Shown: positions 1 to 9,323, numbered from the stretch's first letter. The stretch: 64,000 nucleotides of DNA from Bradyrhizobium sp. 21 (GCF_023073335.1 NZ_JADPJG010000026.1:64046-128045); one strand, 5' to 3'. Numbers and translations are program-made. The notes: generated by a model from the letters alone, not told the origin.

Positions 1-804
1 AGCCGCGGGGGCGACCGTGACCGACACCGGTCCATTCAGGTAGAACTTGCCGATGATCGACAGCGACAGCTCCGGGAGCTGGGTCTTGCCGCTGGAGTCG
101 TAGACGTCGCTGCTGATGTCGCGAAAGACCTCGCCGATTTCCTGCGGCTCTTCGATGTGCTTGAGGAACGCGGTCGTATAGGGGCTGTTGCGGCCAACGC
201 CATCGGCGGCGGTCTGTCCTGATTGGGTCGAGAACGACACGATCGTGCCGCGCGGTGCTTCGACTTTCGACAAGCCCCGTCCGATCGAGGCGGCACGCGT
301 CATGCCGGCGGAGCGTTTCAAGGTTTCGGCCAGCGGATTGTCGCGGCAGGAATCGAGTATGAGGATGCGCAAATTCTTGGCCTGCTGCAAATCGTTCACG
401 ATGTCGTCGACCCGCACGAAACGCTTCAGGTCGGCTTCGTCGGTCAGCACGGCGTCGATCGGCATGAGATAGTTCACGCCGTTGTACTGCATCGCATGGC
501 CGCTGTAATAGAACATGGCGACATCGGCTCGGCTCGCGGCGCGCGCGAAGCGGATGGTCAGGTCCTGCATGTCGGCCTGGCGCAGGTCGATGCCCTGAAG
601 CACCTCGAAACCGCTACGCTTGAGCGAGGCGGCGACGTCTTCGGCATCGTGCGACGGGTTGGGCAACTGCGCCGTAGAGGCATAGGCGCCGTTGCCGATC
701 ACCAGCGCGACCCGCGTTTCCGCCGATGCGGGATCGAGGCAAAGCCAGCAGGCGAGGAGAGGCAGGTAAAACCTGGCTGTGGAAAATATGGAAAGAGCAC
801 GCAT
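1..804 (-). CDS. Caspase-like peptidase (C14 family), 3' end cut by window edge
   Basis: The reverse strand is open from an ATG at 804 to the window edge, 268 codons with no stop. The N-terminus has a hydrophobic signal peptide ending near ASAE. The mature part starts with RVALVIGNGAY, typical of the bacterial caspase p20 domain. The catalytic dyad is visible: His in YYSGHAMQ (about residue 98) and Cys in LILDSCRDNP (about residue 150). Such proteins are usually exported cysteine endopeptidases that prefer Arg/Lys, often with C-terminal repeat or SH3-like domains, which here lie outside the window. No obvious operon partner is seen. The family call is firm; substrate and role are unknown. Confidence 0.85.
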   Translation of the reverse strand, partial: MRALSIFSTARFYLPLLACWLCLDPASAETRVALVIGNGAYASTAQLPNPSHDAEDVAASLKRSGFEVLQGIDLRQADMQDLTIRFARAASRADVAMFYYSGHAMQYNGVNYLMPIDAVLTDEADLKRFVRVDDIVNDLQQAKNLRILILDSCRDNPLAETLKRSAGMTRAASIGRGLSKVEAPRGTIVSFSTQSGQTAADGVGRNSPYTTAFLKHIEEPQEIGEVFRDISSDVYDSSGKTQLPELSLSIIGKFYLNGPVSVTVAPAA

Positions 805-914
805 GAATGCCCTCGAGGGAAATATCGAAAAAATATCCCCCAGATTAGCGCAAGCCGTGCCGACATCAATGCCCTCGCCGGGAAACGTTCAGATTTGGCG
901 GCCGTGACATCCTG

Positions 915-1553
915 TCACGCCGGGCTCGCCGTGAGGGTCTTGCGCAGTTCCATCTCGGTCGCAATCGCCTCCCTCACCGCGGGCCGCCCCTGCACGCGGT
1001 CGAGATAGGCCGACAATGGCGGCCATTGCGCGATGTCGACGCCCGCGGGGCGAAGCAGCAGCAAAGCCCAGGCGAGATGTGCGTCCGCAACGGTGAACCG
1101 GTTGCCGACCAGGAATTCCCGGTCGGCAAGATGCGCTGATGGCACCGACAACGTCTGTGTGATCCTCGCACGCGGCTTGGCGAGCGAGGCGTCGTCCTTG
1201 TACCAGAAAGTCGGAAACAGGAACGCCTTGTGGATCTCGGCGCCGGTGAAGCTGAGCCACTCTTGCAGGCGATAGCGGTCGGGATCGCCGAAGCGCGGCG
1301 CAAGGCCAAGCTCCGGTTTCAGATCGGCGATGTATTGCAGCACCGCCGCGCTTTCGGTCAACCGTTCGCCGTTCTCCAGCACCAGGACCGGCACCGCGCC
1401 CTTCGACGAAATGCCGCGAAAATCGCTATCGTCGTCCCCGACCTTCTTGGTCCGGAGATGCACCAGATGATAGTGCGCATCGAGGCCGGTTTCCATCAGC
1501 GCGATGCGGCTCGCAAGTGAGCAGGCCATCGGCGAGAAATAGAGTTGCAGCAT
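915..1553 (-). CDS. Glutathione S-transferase family protein
   Basis: A 212-residue protein of normal GST length. The N-terminal thioredoxin-like domain (about residues 1-80) opens with YFSPMACSLASRIAL and carries the cis-proline segment AVPVLVLENG followed by LTESAAVLQYIA, where glutathione normally binds. The helical C-terminal domain has GNRFTVADAHLAWAL, with the N-capping/Asp motif of beta-class-like GSTs. It starts only 12 bp after the stop of the isochorismatase-like gene upstream, so the two are probably co-transcribed and may share a detoxification role. The substrate cannot be read from sequence. Confidence 0.9.
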   Translation of the reverse strand: MLQLYFSPMACSLASRIALMETGLDAHYHLVHLRTKKVGDDDSDFRGISSKGAVPVLVLENGERLTESAAVLQYIADLKPELGLAPRFGDPDRYRLQEWLSFTGAEIHKAFLFPTFWYKDDASLAKPRARITQTLSVPSAHLADREFLVGNRFTVADAHLAWALLLLRPAGVDIAQWPPLSAYLDRVQGRPAVREAIATEMELRKTLTASPA

Positions 1554-1565
1554 TGCGTTGCTCCG

Positions 1566-2159
1566 TTATTTCAGCGCATCGGCGCGCGCGATGATCGCGA
1601 AGCGGTCGGATAGCTCGGCGAGTGCAACCTCGTGGATGGTTCGGGCGTCCAGCGTACCGCCGAGGCCGTCGGGCAGGTCGCGCGTGGCGCAGGCCTCCGC
1701 GTCTATCGTCGTGCGAAAGCCGAGGTCGAGCGCGGCACGGGCGGTGGAGGAGACGCACATATGCGTCATGAAGCCGGCCAGTACGATGTTCTTCCTGTCG
1801 GTTGCGGCAAGGCGCGCGTGCAAATCAGTGCCGGCAAACGCATTGGGCAGCTCCTTCTCGATCACCAGCTCGCCGGCATGGGGGCTTAGCTCGGCGACGA
1901 TAGCGCCGCGATCGGCGCCGCGATCGAACAGGCCGCCGGCCTTGCCGCGATGGGCGATATGGATGATCGCGGCTCCGCTCTCGCGTGCCCTTGCCAACAG
2001 CGCAGCCGCCCGCGTGATCGCAGGCCCGGCATCGGGCAGGGCGAGGGGACCCGCCAGATATTCGTTCTGGATGTCGATCAGCACCAGAGCGGCGTCGCCA
2101 AGGCGGGGCGGGCTGAGGTCGGCACCCGCAAGCTGCAGCAGGGTCTTTGCGGTCGTCAT
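1566..2159 (-). CDS. Isochorismatase-like cysteine hydrolase
   Basis: A 197-residue protein starting at MTTAKTLLQL; an upstream in-frame start at 2198 would add 13 poorly conserved residues. The catalytic triad of the isochorismatase/nicotinamidase superfamily is present: Asp in VLIDIQNEY, Lys in VIEKELPNAF and Cys in GFMTHMCVSSTARAALD. It probably hydrolyses an amide or related small molecule in the cytoplasm. It precedes the GST gene and is divergent from a LysR regulator, the usual layout for a LysR-controlled pair. Confidence 0.88.
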   Translation of the reverse strand: MTTAKTLLQLAGADLSPPRLGDAALVLIDIQNEYLAGPLALPDAGPAITRAAALLARARESGAAIIHIAHRGKAGGLFDRGADRGAIVAELSPHAGELVIEKELPNAFAGTDLHARLAATDRKNIVLAGFMTHMCVSSTARAALDLGFRTTIDAEACATRDLPDGLGGTLDARTIHEVALAELSDRFAIIARADALK

Positions 2160-2227
2160 GGTGTCGGAAATCTCCGGGGCAAAAGGCGCCACGACCATAG
2201 CCCCGGGAATGCCTGCCGATATGCAGG

Positions 2228-2260
2228 GATATTGCAGCGGACGGCTGCGATATTGCAGGC
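2228..2260. promoter_or_regulatory. Candidate LysR operator between divergent genes
   Basis: The 128-bp divergent intergenic region holds an imperfect inverted repeat, ATTGCAGC (2231-2238) facing GCTGCGAT (2244-2251), and the word ATATTGCAG is repeated directly just downstream. Symmetric sites of this size with T-N11-A spacing are typical for LysR-type regulators. It lies between the regulator start (2288) and the isochorismatase-like start (2159). This is pattern evidence only. Confidence 0.4.
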
Positions 2261-2287
2261 TGCTTCCGGCCCGTATAACCTCGCGCC

Positions 2288-3121
2288 ATGAACTGGGACG
2301 ATCTGCGCATCATCGCTGCCGTCAGGGACGAGGGCACCTACGCCGGCGCCAGCGCGCGACTGCGCATCGACGAGACCACGGTCGGCCGCAGGCTGTCGCG
2401 CATCGAGCGTGCGCTCGGTTTGCGTCTGTTCGAGGCCGCCGACGGCGTCCGCAGGCCGACACGGCAATGCGAGGCAGTGCTGGCGCATGTCGAGGCGATG
2501 GCGGCGCACGCCGCCGAGATCGGTCGCGTCGGCGAGAGCCTCGCAGGTCCGGTGGGACGCCTGCGCATCGCTTCCACCAACACGGTCGCCGAGGAGGTGC
2601 TGTCGCCGCGCGCGAGCGACTTCCTGCGTGCTCACCCCGGCCTGACGCTGCAATTCCTCACATCGAGCGAGAACGTGAAGTTCTCGCGCTGGGAGGCCGA
2701 TCTCGCGATTCGTCTGCGCAAGCCCGACAAAGGCGACTTCGCGATCTCCAAGCTCGGCGACATCAAGCTCTATTATTTCGAGCCTGTGACGACTGAGGGC
2801 GAGCCGATGCTGTGCGCCTATCCGGACGAGTTGGGTGCCATTCCCGAGATGCAATTCCTGCGCAGCAAGAAAGCCCGCGCGCGCTGCTTCACCGACAACG
2901 TGCGAGTCATCCGCAATCTGATCCGCGCGCATCAGGCCGCCGGCGTATTGCCGGAGCATGTTTGCGCGGACCTGCTCGGCGATCGCCGGCTACGCGCCAC
3001 GCTGCTGCCGAAACGGCGCGACGCCTGGCTGCTCGTGCAAAATCATCTCAAGCGCGACGCCGCAACCCGCGTGACGATCGACTGGGTGAGGGCGTGTTTC
3101 CAAAAAATGTCGCGCAATTGA
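2288..3121 (+). CDS. LysR family transcriptional regulator
   Basis: A 277-residue protein. The N-terminal winged helix-turn-helix (about residues 1-60) shows WDDLRIIAAVRDEGTYAGASARLRI and then VGRRLSRIERALGLRLFE, the standard LysR DNA-binding layout. A substrate-binding domain follows from about residue 90. Transcribed away from the isochorismatase-like/GST pair, so it probably regulates that pair and itself. The inducer is unknown. Confidence 0.9.
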   Translation: MNWDDLRIIAAVRDEGTYAGASARLRIDETTVGRRLSRIERALGLRLFEAADGVRRPTRQCEAVLAHVEAMAAHAAEIGRVGESLAGPVGRLRIASTNTVAEEVLSPRASDFLRAHPGLTLQFLTSSENVKFSRWEADLAIRLRKPDKGDFAISKLGDIKLYYFEPVTTEGEPMLCAYPDELGAIPEMQFLRSKKARARCFTDNVRVIRNLIRAHQAAGVLPEHVCADLLGDRRLRATLLPKRRDAWLLVQNHLKRDAATRVTIDWVRACFQKMSRN

Positions 3122-3328
3122 GGCCATGCCACGGTGTGGCGGTCGCGTTACAACGCGAGATGCATGCGGCGAGGGCCTCGATGCCCTGCTGACCCGGCTC
3201 GTGCGCCTTCGTCGTTGCTTGCGGTGAACGCGTGGCCGCGGCTGTGCGACCAAATCCTGAGCGGGGATTGCGCGCGCACGAAGGTTGCGTAATCTCGCGA
3301 CGACCACAGGCTTGATCGGGGAAGGCGC

Positions 3329-4075
3329 ATGACCACTCTCCAGGACACCATCCACCCGCCGGCGCAATCGCGGGAATGGAAGGCGATCGTCATCCTGATC
3401 CTGCTGATCCCGGTGCTGTGGTCGCCACCGTTGCTGTTTCGCATCTTCCTGTTTCAGCCGTTCAACATCCCGTCCGGCTCGATGCGGCCGACGCTGGTCG
3501 TCGGCGACTACGTGCTCGCCGCGAAATATGCCTATGGCTATGGCCGCTATTCTTTTCCTTTCGCGCCATCATGGATCTCCGGCCGCATCCTTGCCGGCGA
3601 GCCCCAATATGGCGACGTGGTCGTGTTCCGGACGACGAAGGACAATTCGGTGGACTACGTCAAGCGCGTGGTCGGGCTGCCCGGCGACCGCATCCAGATG
3701 CGGCAGGGCCAGCTCTTGCTCAACGATCGTCCGGTGACGCGCGCCGCGCTCGCAAGCGTGTCCGCGGGCTCCGCCTGCGGTGCGGATGAAAGCGCCAGGG
3801 TCAAGCGCTGGCGCGAGACGCTGCCGAACGGCGCGAGCTACATGACATATGACTGCGTCGACAACGGTTATCTCGACAACACCGACGTCTTCACGGTGCC
3901 TTCAGGCCATTTCTTCGCCCTTGGCGACAACCGCGACAACTCCACCGACAGCCGCATGACGTCGGTGATGGGCTTCATCCCGATGGATAATCTCGTCGGC
4001 CGGGTGACGCGGATCTTCTGGTCGCTCGACGAAGACGGCGAGCCGCACATGGAGCGGCTGGGGAAGGTGTGGTGA
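3329..4075 (+). CDS. lepB: Signal peptidase I (S26A)
   Basis: A 248-residue membrane peptidase that removes signal peptides from exported proteins. One N-terminal transmembrane helix (about residues 18-43) precedes the catalytic Ser51 in PSGSMRPTL. The general-base Lys112 is in YVKRVVGLPGDRI, and the conserved box GDNRDNSTDSR lies near residues 203-213. An insert of about 35 residues carrying two cysteines separates the Lys region from the last box, as in many rhizobial paralogues. It stands alone here without rnc or era, so it may be an accessory copy rather than the housekeeping gene. Confidence 0.93.
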   Translation: MTTLQDTIHPPAQSREWKAIVILILLIPVLWSPPLLFRIFLFQPFNIPSGSMRPTLVVGDYVLAAKYAYGYGRYSFPFAPSWISGRILAGEPQYGDVVVFRTTKDNSVDYVKRVVGLPGDRIQMRQGQLLLNDRPVTRAALASVSAGSACGADESARVKRWRETLPNGASYMTYDCVDNGYLDNTDVFTVPSGHFFALGDNRDNSTDSRMTSVMGFIPMDNLVGRVTRIFWSLDEDGEPHMERLGKVW

Positions 4076-4111
4076 GAGGACGGTCCGTAGTCCGGACGAA
4101 GCGCGACGCCT

Positions 4112-4726
4112 TCAGTTGCCAATAGCCTTCAGCATGGCTTTTGCGTTGATGCAGGCTTCATCCGCATCGCCAAAGCGGCATGATTTCGCAAGCATGCGCC
4201 GCGCGCGCTCATGGTCTTTTTCGACACCGAGACCTTTGATCAGGTGAAATCCCATCATCGTACAAGCCCAGGGATCGTCCCGGGCGCACGCCAGCTCATA
4301 GGTTCGATTGGGGCAGGCATAGTCGCCGCTTGCTTCCATGGTGGCGGCGCGATTGGTGCAACCGGAAGCAGCGCCAAGCTTGCAGGCCCTCAAAAAAAGA
4401 GCGTCGGTCAAGGGACTGTCCTTGACGCTTTGCAGGACGAGCCCAGCCGCATAGCAGTCGCTGACGTTACCCGCGCGACAGTGATCGATGCATTGCTCCA
4501 CCGCCGCCGAGCATTGCTCGATCGAGAACACAGGAGCGCCGGCGTTCGCGGGCATCGCGTCGGCGGGGCACTGCTCCGGTCGCGGAAGCCAGTCCGGCCA
4601 TGCCGCTTCCATCTTCTCGGCCACACCGGCGAGGTCACCGGCGTCCGCAGTCACTGGGGAGAAAAGCCCGGCCGTGCAGGCGATGAGGAGCGCTGTCAGC
4701 GAGCAAGATCGTTGGCGGCGCGACAT
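4112..4726 (-). CDS. Secreted cysteine-rich Sel1-like repeat protein
   Basis: About 204 residues when started at MSRRQRSCSL; an alternative ATG lies at 4756. The N-terminus is a clear signal peptide (SLTALLIACTAGLFSPVTADA). The mature part has paired cysteines and helical repeats of the Sel1/Hcp kind: CIDHCRAGNVSDCYAAG, ACKLGAASGCTN, ACARDDPWACTMMG, SCRFGDADEACIN. The cysteine spacing suggests disulfide-stapled helix pairs in the periplasm, as in Hcp-type proteins. No enzymatic motif is seen. It lies just beyond the truncated groEL tail and was presumably the original downstream neighbour of groEL. Confidence 0.7.
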   Translation of the reverse strand: MSRRQRSCSLTALLIACTAGLFSPVTADAGDLAGVAEKMEAAWPDWLPRPEQCPADAMPANAGAPVFSIEQCSAAVEQCIDHCRAGNVSDCYAAGLVLQSVKDSPLTDALFLRACKLGAASGCTNRAATMEASGDYACPNRTYELACARDDPWACTMMGFHLIKGLGVEKDHERARRMLAKSCRFGDADEACINAKAMLKAIGN

Positions 4727-4827
4727 TGCGGTTCTCGTCAGGGATCGCAGGAGCACAGCACGCTTGAATTGTAAGCGTGCGCCGAGGTTGTCACAAGGCG
4801 CTTTGCATCACGCTCCGGGACAAACAA

Positions 4828-4853
4828 AAACCCCGGCATCGCTGCCGGGGTTT
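4828..4853 (-). terminator. groEL terminator, duplicated copy
   Basis: An 11-bp stem, AAACCCCGGCA against TGCCGGGGTTT with a four-base loop, followed on the reverse strand by a T-run. It is a normal intrinsic terminator for leftward transcription and would end any transcript leaving the groEL tail fragment. Confidence 0.85.
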
Positions 4854-4881
4854 CGCATTTGTCGTTTGCCGGTGGCCGGAC

Positions 4882-5092
4882 TTAGAAGTCCATGCCGCCC
4901 ATGCCGCCGCCCGGGGGCATTGCGGGACCTGCGCCGGCCTTCTTGGGCAGCTCGGCGACCATGGCTTCCGTGGTGATCAGGAGCGCGGCAACCGAGGCTG
5001 CGTTCTGGATCGCGGTACGGACCACCTTGGTCGGGTCGATGATGCCCTTCTTGACGAGGTCGCCGTATTCACCGGTCTGGGAGTCGAAGCCG
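4882..5092 (-). pseudogene. groEL: Truncated groEL 3' fragment
   Basis: The reading frame encodes the last about 70 residues of GroEL, from the FDSQTGEYGDLVKKG segment to the Gly-Met-rich tail GGGMGGMDF, identical to the intact gene at 7325-8965. It lacks the nucleotide-binding, hinge and apical parts. The open frame reaches a little further upstream (to about 5142), but that part is not GroEL sequence. It cannot make a chaperonin and is a by-product of the retron insertion. Confidence 0.95.
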
Positions 5093-5157
5093 CGAGCTGT
5101 ATTTGTTGGAATGATTTGCGCGCCCTGAGGACAACTCTCCAAGGCCCATAATTGAAG

Positions 5158-5192
5158 TTGACTCGAATCGGCAGGTAGAGAATCAATATTGT
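5158..5192 (+). promoter_or_regulatory. Possible retron promoter
   Basis: TTGACT at 5158-5163 resembles a -35 box, and an AT-rich stretch (AATCAATATT, 5181-5190) lies where a -10 box would be for a start near 5195, where the predicted RNA begins. Spacing to the best -10 word is about 20 bases, longer than ideal. It would drive the RNA, effector and RT together. Confidence 0.3.
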
Positions 5193-5194
5193 TA

Positions 5195-5362
5195 CCACCT
5201 ACGCGTTGGTCTTTCCTTTCCGAAGGGAAGATAGTCGGGCGTTTCGCCGGACTTAGTTTGATTGCGCAGTCTTATCGGTGCGGAAGAGGGAGATGTCTCA
5301 TCGCCTTCGGACGCTACGCTCGATAAGACATCTCCCTCTTCCTCACCTTTAAGGGTAAGTGG
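5195..5362 (+). ncRNA. Predicted retron msr-msd RNA
   Basis: The arrangement matches a retron RNA. Candidate a1 CCACCTAC (5195-5202) pairs with a2 GTAAGTGG (5355-5362) with one mismatch. The msr has two hairpins: 5210-5218 with 5223-5231 (9 bp, tetraloop TCCG, one G-T pair) and 5233-5241 with 5245-5253 (one mismatch, TTT loop). The msd is a perfect 17-bp stem, 5282-5298 with 5326-5342. By analogy with Ec86, where the branching G follows a1 directly, G5203 would be the priming guanosine. It lies directly upstream of the effector gene, as in type II retrons. The msd stem is beyond doubt; the exact a1/a2 limits are tentative. Confidence 0.8.
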
Positions 5363-5391
5363 CATTCGAACCGACAGAACTAGTGAGGGGC

Positions 5392-6156
5392 ATGGATCCG
5401 GTAGCTCTTCGGGTTCATGCTCCGAGTTCTGTTGTGTTCTTGTGCGGCGGGGCAATCAACGCGGCTCTATCTACACCGTTGATGCTGCGTGATGCATTTC
5501 TCCGGATCGTGCACGTTACGGCTCCCCGTTATAATGTAATTTTGGCAGAAGATGCGAAGCCCCTAGTGGCGGACGCGGGCTATGACAATCTGCTGCTGTT
5601 TGAGTCGGACATTGCGCAAGTAGTCGGACAGATTCTCTTATTTGTCGAAAGCCCAGGAAGTCTAGCAGAGCTTGGTGCATTTGCTGCCTTGGACACTGTC
5701 TCGCCCAGACTTCTAGTTGTTTTAGATGAGCACTATTACAATCAAAGCTCATTCGTAAAGCAGGGACCTCTCCGTTACCTGGAGATTAGGCAGGGTGAAG
5801 AGTCGATAGTAGCCTTGGATAGGGTTTCCGTAGGCATTGATGCCAGCGGCTCGATAGCCGGACTCAATTCGTCGAATTTTGCCGCTGCCGTTTTGCCTGC
5901 GCTAGAACAGCGCTTGTCGAAGCTACCGAAGTTCGAGAAATTCAACCCGACGAATTCCGGTCACGCCATTTTGCTATTTGTCGGGTTGTGTCAGGAATTC
6001 GGCGCCCTGACCCAACTTGAATTGCGTGAATTTCTCGCTGGATTTGGAATAACCGACTTAAGATTTAATAATTTTGCATACTCAGCGGAGTTGCTTCAAT
6101 GGATTCGGAAGGTACGAAAAGGCAACCGCATCTACTATGTCGCAAGGGGGGGGTGA
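5392..6156 (+). CDS. Retron effector, NDT-like plus winged helix, C-terminus frameshifted
   Basis: Resembles the Ec86/Sen2 (St85-family) retron effector. A Rossmann-like nucleoside deoxyribosyltransferase domain opens with VVFLCGGAI; its active-site segment is ESPGSLAELGAFA. A SFVKQGPLRYLE segment follows, then a winged helix-turn-helix near the end (LTQLELREFLAGFGI ... NRIYYVA). Family members degrade or modify nucleotides on phage infection and are held inactive by RT-msDNA. Start is uncertain: ATG 5392, or GTG 5383 or 5359. The frame stops at 6154-6156 right after a run of eight G (6146-6153), about 50 residues short of the family's usual 300 or so. Those residues are in the overlapping ORF 6137-6304. 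GC content is clearly lower than the flanks. Confidence 0.85.
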   Translation: MDPVALRVHAPSSVVFLCGGAINAALSTPLMLRDAFLRIVHVTAPRYNVILAEDAKPLVADAGYDNLLLFESDIAQVVGQILLFVESPGSLAELGAFAALDTVSPRLLVVLDEHYYNQSSFVKQGPLRYLEIRQGEESIVALDRVSVGIDASGSIAGLNSSNFAAAVLPALEQRLSKLPKFEKFNPTNSGHAILLFVGLCQEFGALTQLELREFLAGFGITDLRFNNFAYSAELLQWIRKVRKGNRIYYVARGG

Positions 6157-6304
6157 TCTAGCGCTCGACTACCAGCTGGATAAGACGATTGTTCAACGAG
6201 ACAAGCTCAGGTGGCGTTCTGACATTAGAGCGTATTGGCAGAAACACGACGTAGCCCGCTTCAACGCAATCCGCGAAGTATCAGCTGCAAGTGTGCCCGC
6301 ATGA
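6137..6304 (+). CDS. Displaced C-terminal part of the retron effector (or 55-aa small protein)
   Basis: A 55-residue frame that overlaps the end of the effector frame by 20 bases and ends in TGA overlapping the RT start codon (ATGA). Its sequence, with DYQLDKTIVQRDKLRWRSDIR and then HDVARFN, resembles the C-terminal helix of Ec86-type effectors, and it carries on from the effector's YYVARGG without a gap if one G is removed from the G8 run. The simplest reading is that it is not an independent gene but the end of a broken effector. If translated from its own ATG it would be a short basic helical protein coupled to the RT. Confidence 0.6.
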   Translation: MSQGGGDLALDYQLDKTIVQRDKLRWRSDIRAYWQKHDVARFNAIREVSAASVPA

Positions 6305-7236
6305 GCAGGGTGGTGAGCCTCATAGCAGTTGAGACGGGTCTGCCAACAGATGACATCCATCGGCTGATCAGGTCCGCGCCGCGACGATACAAGGTCTTTC
6401 ACATCCCTAAGCGCTCCGGCGGAACGAGAGAAATTGCTCAGCCTGCCAGAGAGGTTAAGTTATTGCAGCGTGTATTGGTGACTCACGTACTTTCGTCTCT
6501 TCCCGTGCACGATGCTGCGATGGCGTATCGTACGGGGCGCTCAATACTGACAAATGCGACGTGCCACGCGGGCCACGGTCCAATTCTCAAGATGGACTTC
6601 AAGGATTTCTTTCCGTCGATTCGCGCCGAAGACTGGATGGTCTTTTGTCGTAACGCGCAGCTTTTCGATGAGTCAGATGCAGAGCTTTCCGCTCAAATAT
6701 TATTCCGGAAAGCAAAGCATGAGCATGTTTTAAAGCTTTCGATCGGGGCGCCGTCCTCTCCAGTGCTATCAAACGTCCTCTTGGTGCCCTTCGATGTGAT
6801 GGTCGCGGCAGAGGCTTCCAAGCGAGGTATCAAATATACTCGCTACGCCGACGATCTTACGTTTTCTGGTCAGCGAATTGGAATGCTGAAGGACATGATT
6901 GACGTGGTGCGGCTTACTACAAAGCAGATTAGGCGGCCTAAACTCACTATCAATTCTGAGAAGACCACGTTTGTAACAGCCAAGCATTGTAGGGTAGTGA
7001 CAGGTGTAACGCTCGCCAACGACGGAGCATTGAGCTTAGGTCGAGATAGAAAGCGCATGCTATCGGCTCGCGTGCACCATGCGGTTTTGGGCAAACTCAA
7101 TCCCGACGAGCTGCTGCGCTTAAGCGGTGACTTGGCCTTCGCGAACGTCGCAGAACCAAGCTTCATTGATCGTCTAAGTAACAAGTATGGTTCGGAGGCC
7201 ATCCAAACGATTAGGCATGCCCCTCGTTCCTCCTGA
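6301..7236 (+). CDS. Retron reverse transcriptase
   Basis: A 311-residue reverse transcriptase, the usual retron RT size. It carries the retron-specific NAxxH of region X (NATCHAGH) just before the RT motif LKMDFKDFFPSI, the palm motif IGAPSSPVLSN, the catalytic RYADDLTFSG, and the VTG triplet of region Y (CRVVTGVTL) used in template recognition. No maturase, endonuclease or protease domain is present, so it is not a group II intron RT. ATG 6301 overlaps the preceding stop by four bases. It would copy the msd part of the RNA into branched msDNA and hold the effector in check. It ends 28 bp before the right direct repeat. Confidence 0.93.
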   Translation: MSRVVSLIAVETGLPTDDIHRLIRSAPRRYKVFHIPKRSGGTREIAQPAREVKLLQRVLVTHVLSSLPVHDAAMAYRTGRSILTNATCHAGHGPILKMDFKDFFPSIRAEDWMVFCRNAQLFDESDAELSAQILFRKAKHEHVLKLSIGAPSSPVLSNVLLVPFDVMVAAEASKRGIKYTRYADDLTFSGQRIGMLKDMIDVVRLTTKQIRRPKLTINSEKTTFVTAKHCRVVTGVTLANDGALSLGRDRKRMLSARVHHAVLGKLNPDELLRLSGDLAFANVAEPSFIDRLSNKYGSEAIQTIRHAPRSS

Positions 7237-7270
7237 AGCAGGCGCGCTTCATGAGCTTGTCCAAAAACAA

Positions 7271-7296
7271 AAACCCCGGCATCGCTGCCGGGGTTT
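7271..7296 (-). terminator. groESL operon terminator
   Basis: The hairpin AAACCCCGGCA/TGCCGGGGTTT is followed by a T-run on the reverse strand and lies 29 bp after the groEL stop codon. It separates groESL transcription from the retron, whose RT gene converges on it from the other side. Confidence 0.9.
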
Positions 7297-7324
7297 CGCA
7301 TTTGTCGTTTGCCGGTGGCCGGAC

Positions 7325-8965
<1,641 letters not shown>

Positions 8966-9008
8966 CTGGAGTTTTCCTTAGGTGTTTAGCTGGGTGAGAG
9001 AGGGGCGC

Positions 9009-9323
9009 TTAGGCCGCCTTCTTCTTGGAAGCGGGGACGTCGAGGACGCCCATGATGTCGCTTTCCTTCATGATCAGCAGATCGACGTTGTCGATCTTGA
9101 CCTCGGTGCCGGACCACTTGCCGAACAGCACGCGGTCGCCGACCTTCAGGTCGATCGGGATCAGCTTGCCGGCTTCGTCGCGGCCACCCGGACCGACGGC
9201 GACGATTTCGCCCTGGGAGGGCTTTTCCTTGGCAGTGTCGGGAATGATGATGCCGCCAGCGGTCTTCTCTTCTGCGTCGATGCGCTTGACCACGACGCGG
9301 TCGTGAAGCGGACGGAATTTCAT
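9009..9323 (-). CDS. groES: Co-chaperonin GroES (10 kDa)
   Basis: A 104-residue GroES starting at MKFRPLHDRVVVKRI. The mobile loop that binds GroEL is visible (EEKTAGGIIIPDTAKEKPSQG), as is the roof region and the conserved GDRVLFGKWSGTEVK. The C-terminus ends in a short lysine/alanine stretch. It is the first gene of the groESL operon, preceded by the SD AGGAGG and by a CIRCE element. Confidence 0.99.
   Translation of the reverse strand: MKFRPLHDRVVVKRIDAEEKTAGGIIIPDTAKEKPSQGEIVAVGPGGRDEAGKLIPIDLKVGDRVLFGKWSGTEVKIDNVDLLIMKESDIMGVLDVPASKKKAA

Larger units (their letters stand above)
4822..5092. repeat. 271-bp direct repeat, left copy: duplicated groEL 3' end
   Basis: These 271 bp are identical, base for base, to 7265-7535. 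The unit holds the last codons of groEL, its stop and its terminator hairpin. Identity begins at the A-run before the hairpin and ends within the codons just before FDSQTGEYGDLVKKG; one base further on each side the sequences differ. The two copies bracket 2172 bp carrying a retron. The length is far beyond any transposase target-site duplication. Confidence 0.97.

Noticed and set aside
4777..5160. Insertion sequence or integrase next to the retron
   Set aside because: No transposase or integrase motif was seen in either flank; only groEL tail, terminator and short AT-rich sequence.
6235..6300. Earlier TTG start of the reverse transcriptase
   Set aside because: It would overlap the effector's displaced end, and ATG 6301 overlaps the stop of the frame before it in the usual ATGA way.
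6301..7236. Group II intron reverse transcriptase
   Set aside because: Too short, no maturase or endonuclease domain, and it has the retron-specific NAxxH and VTG.
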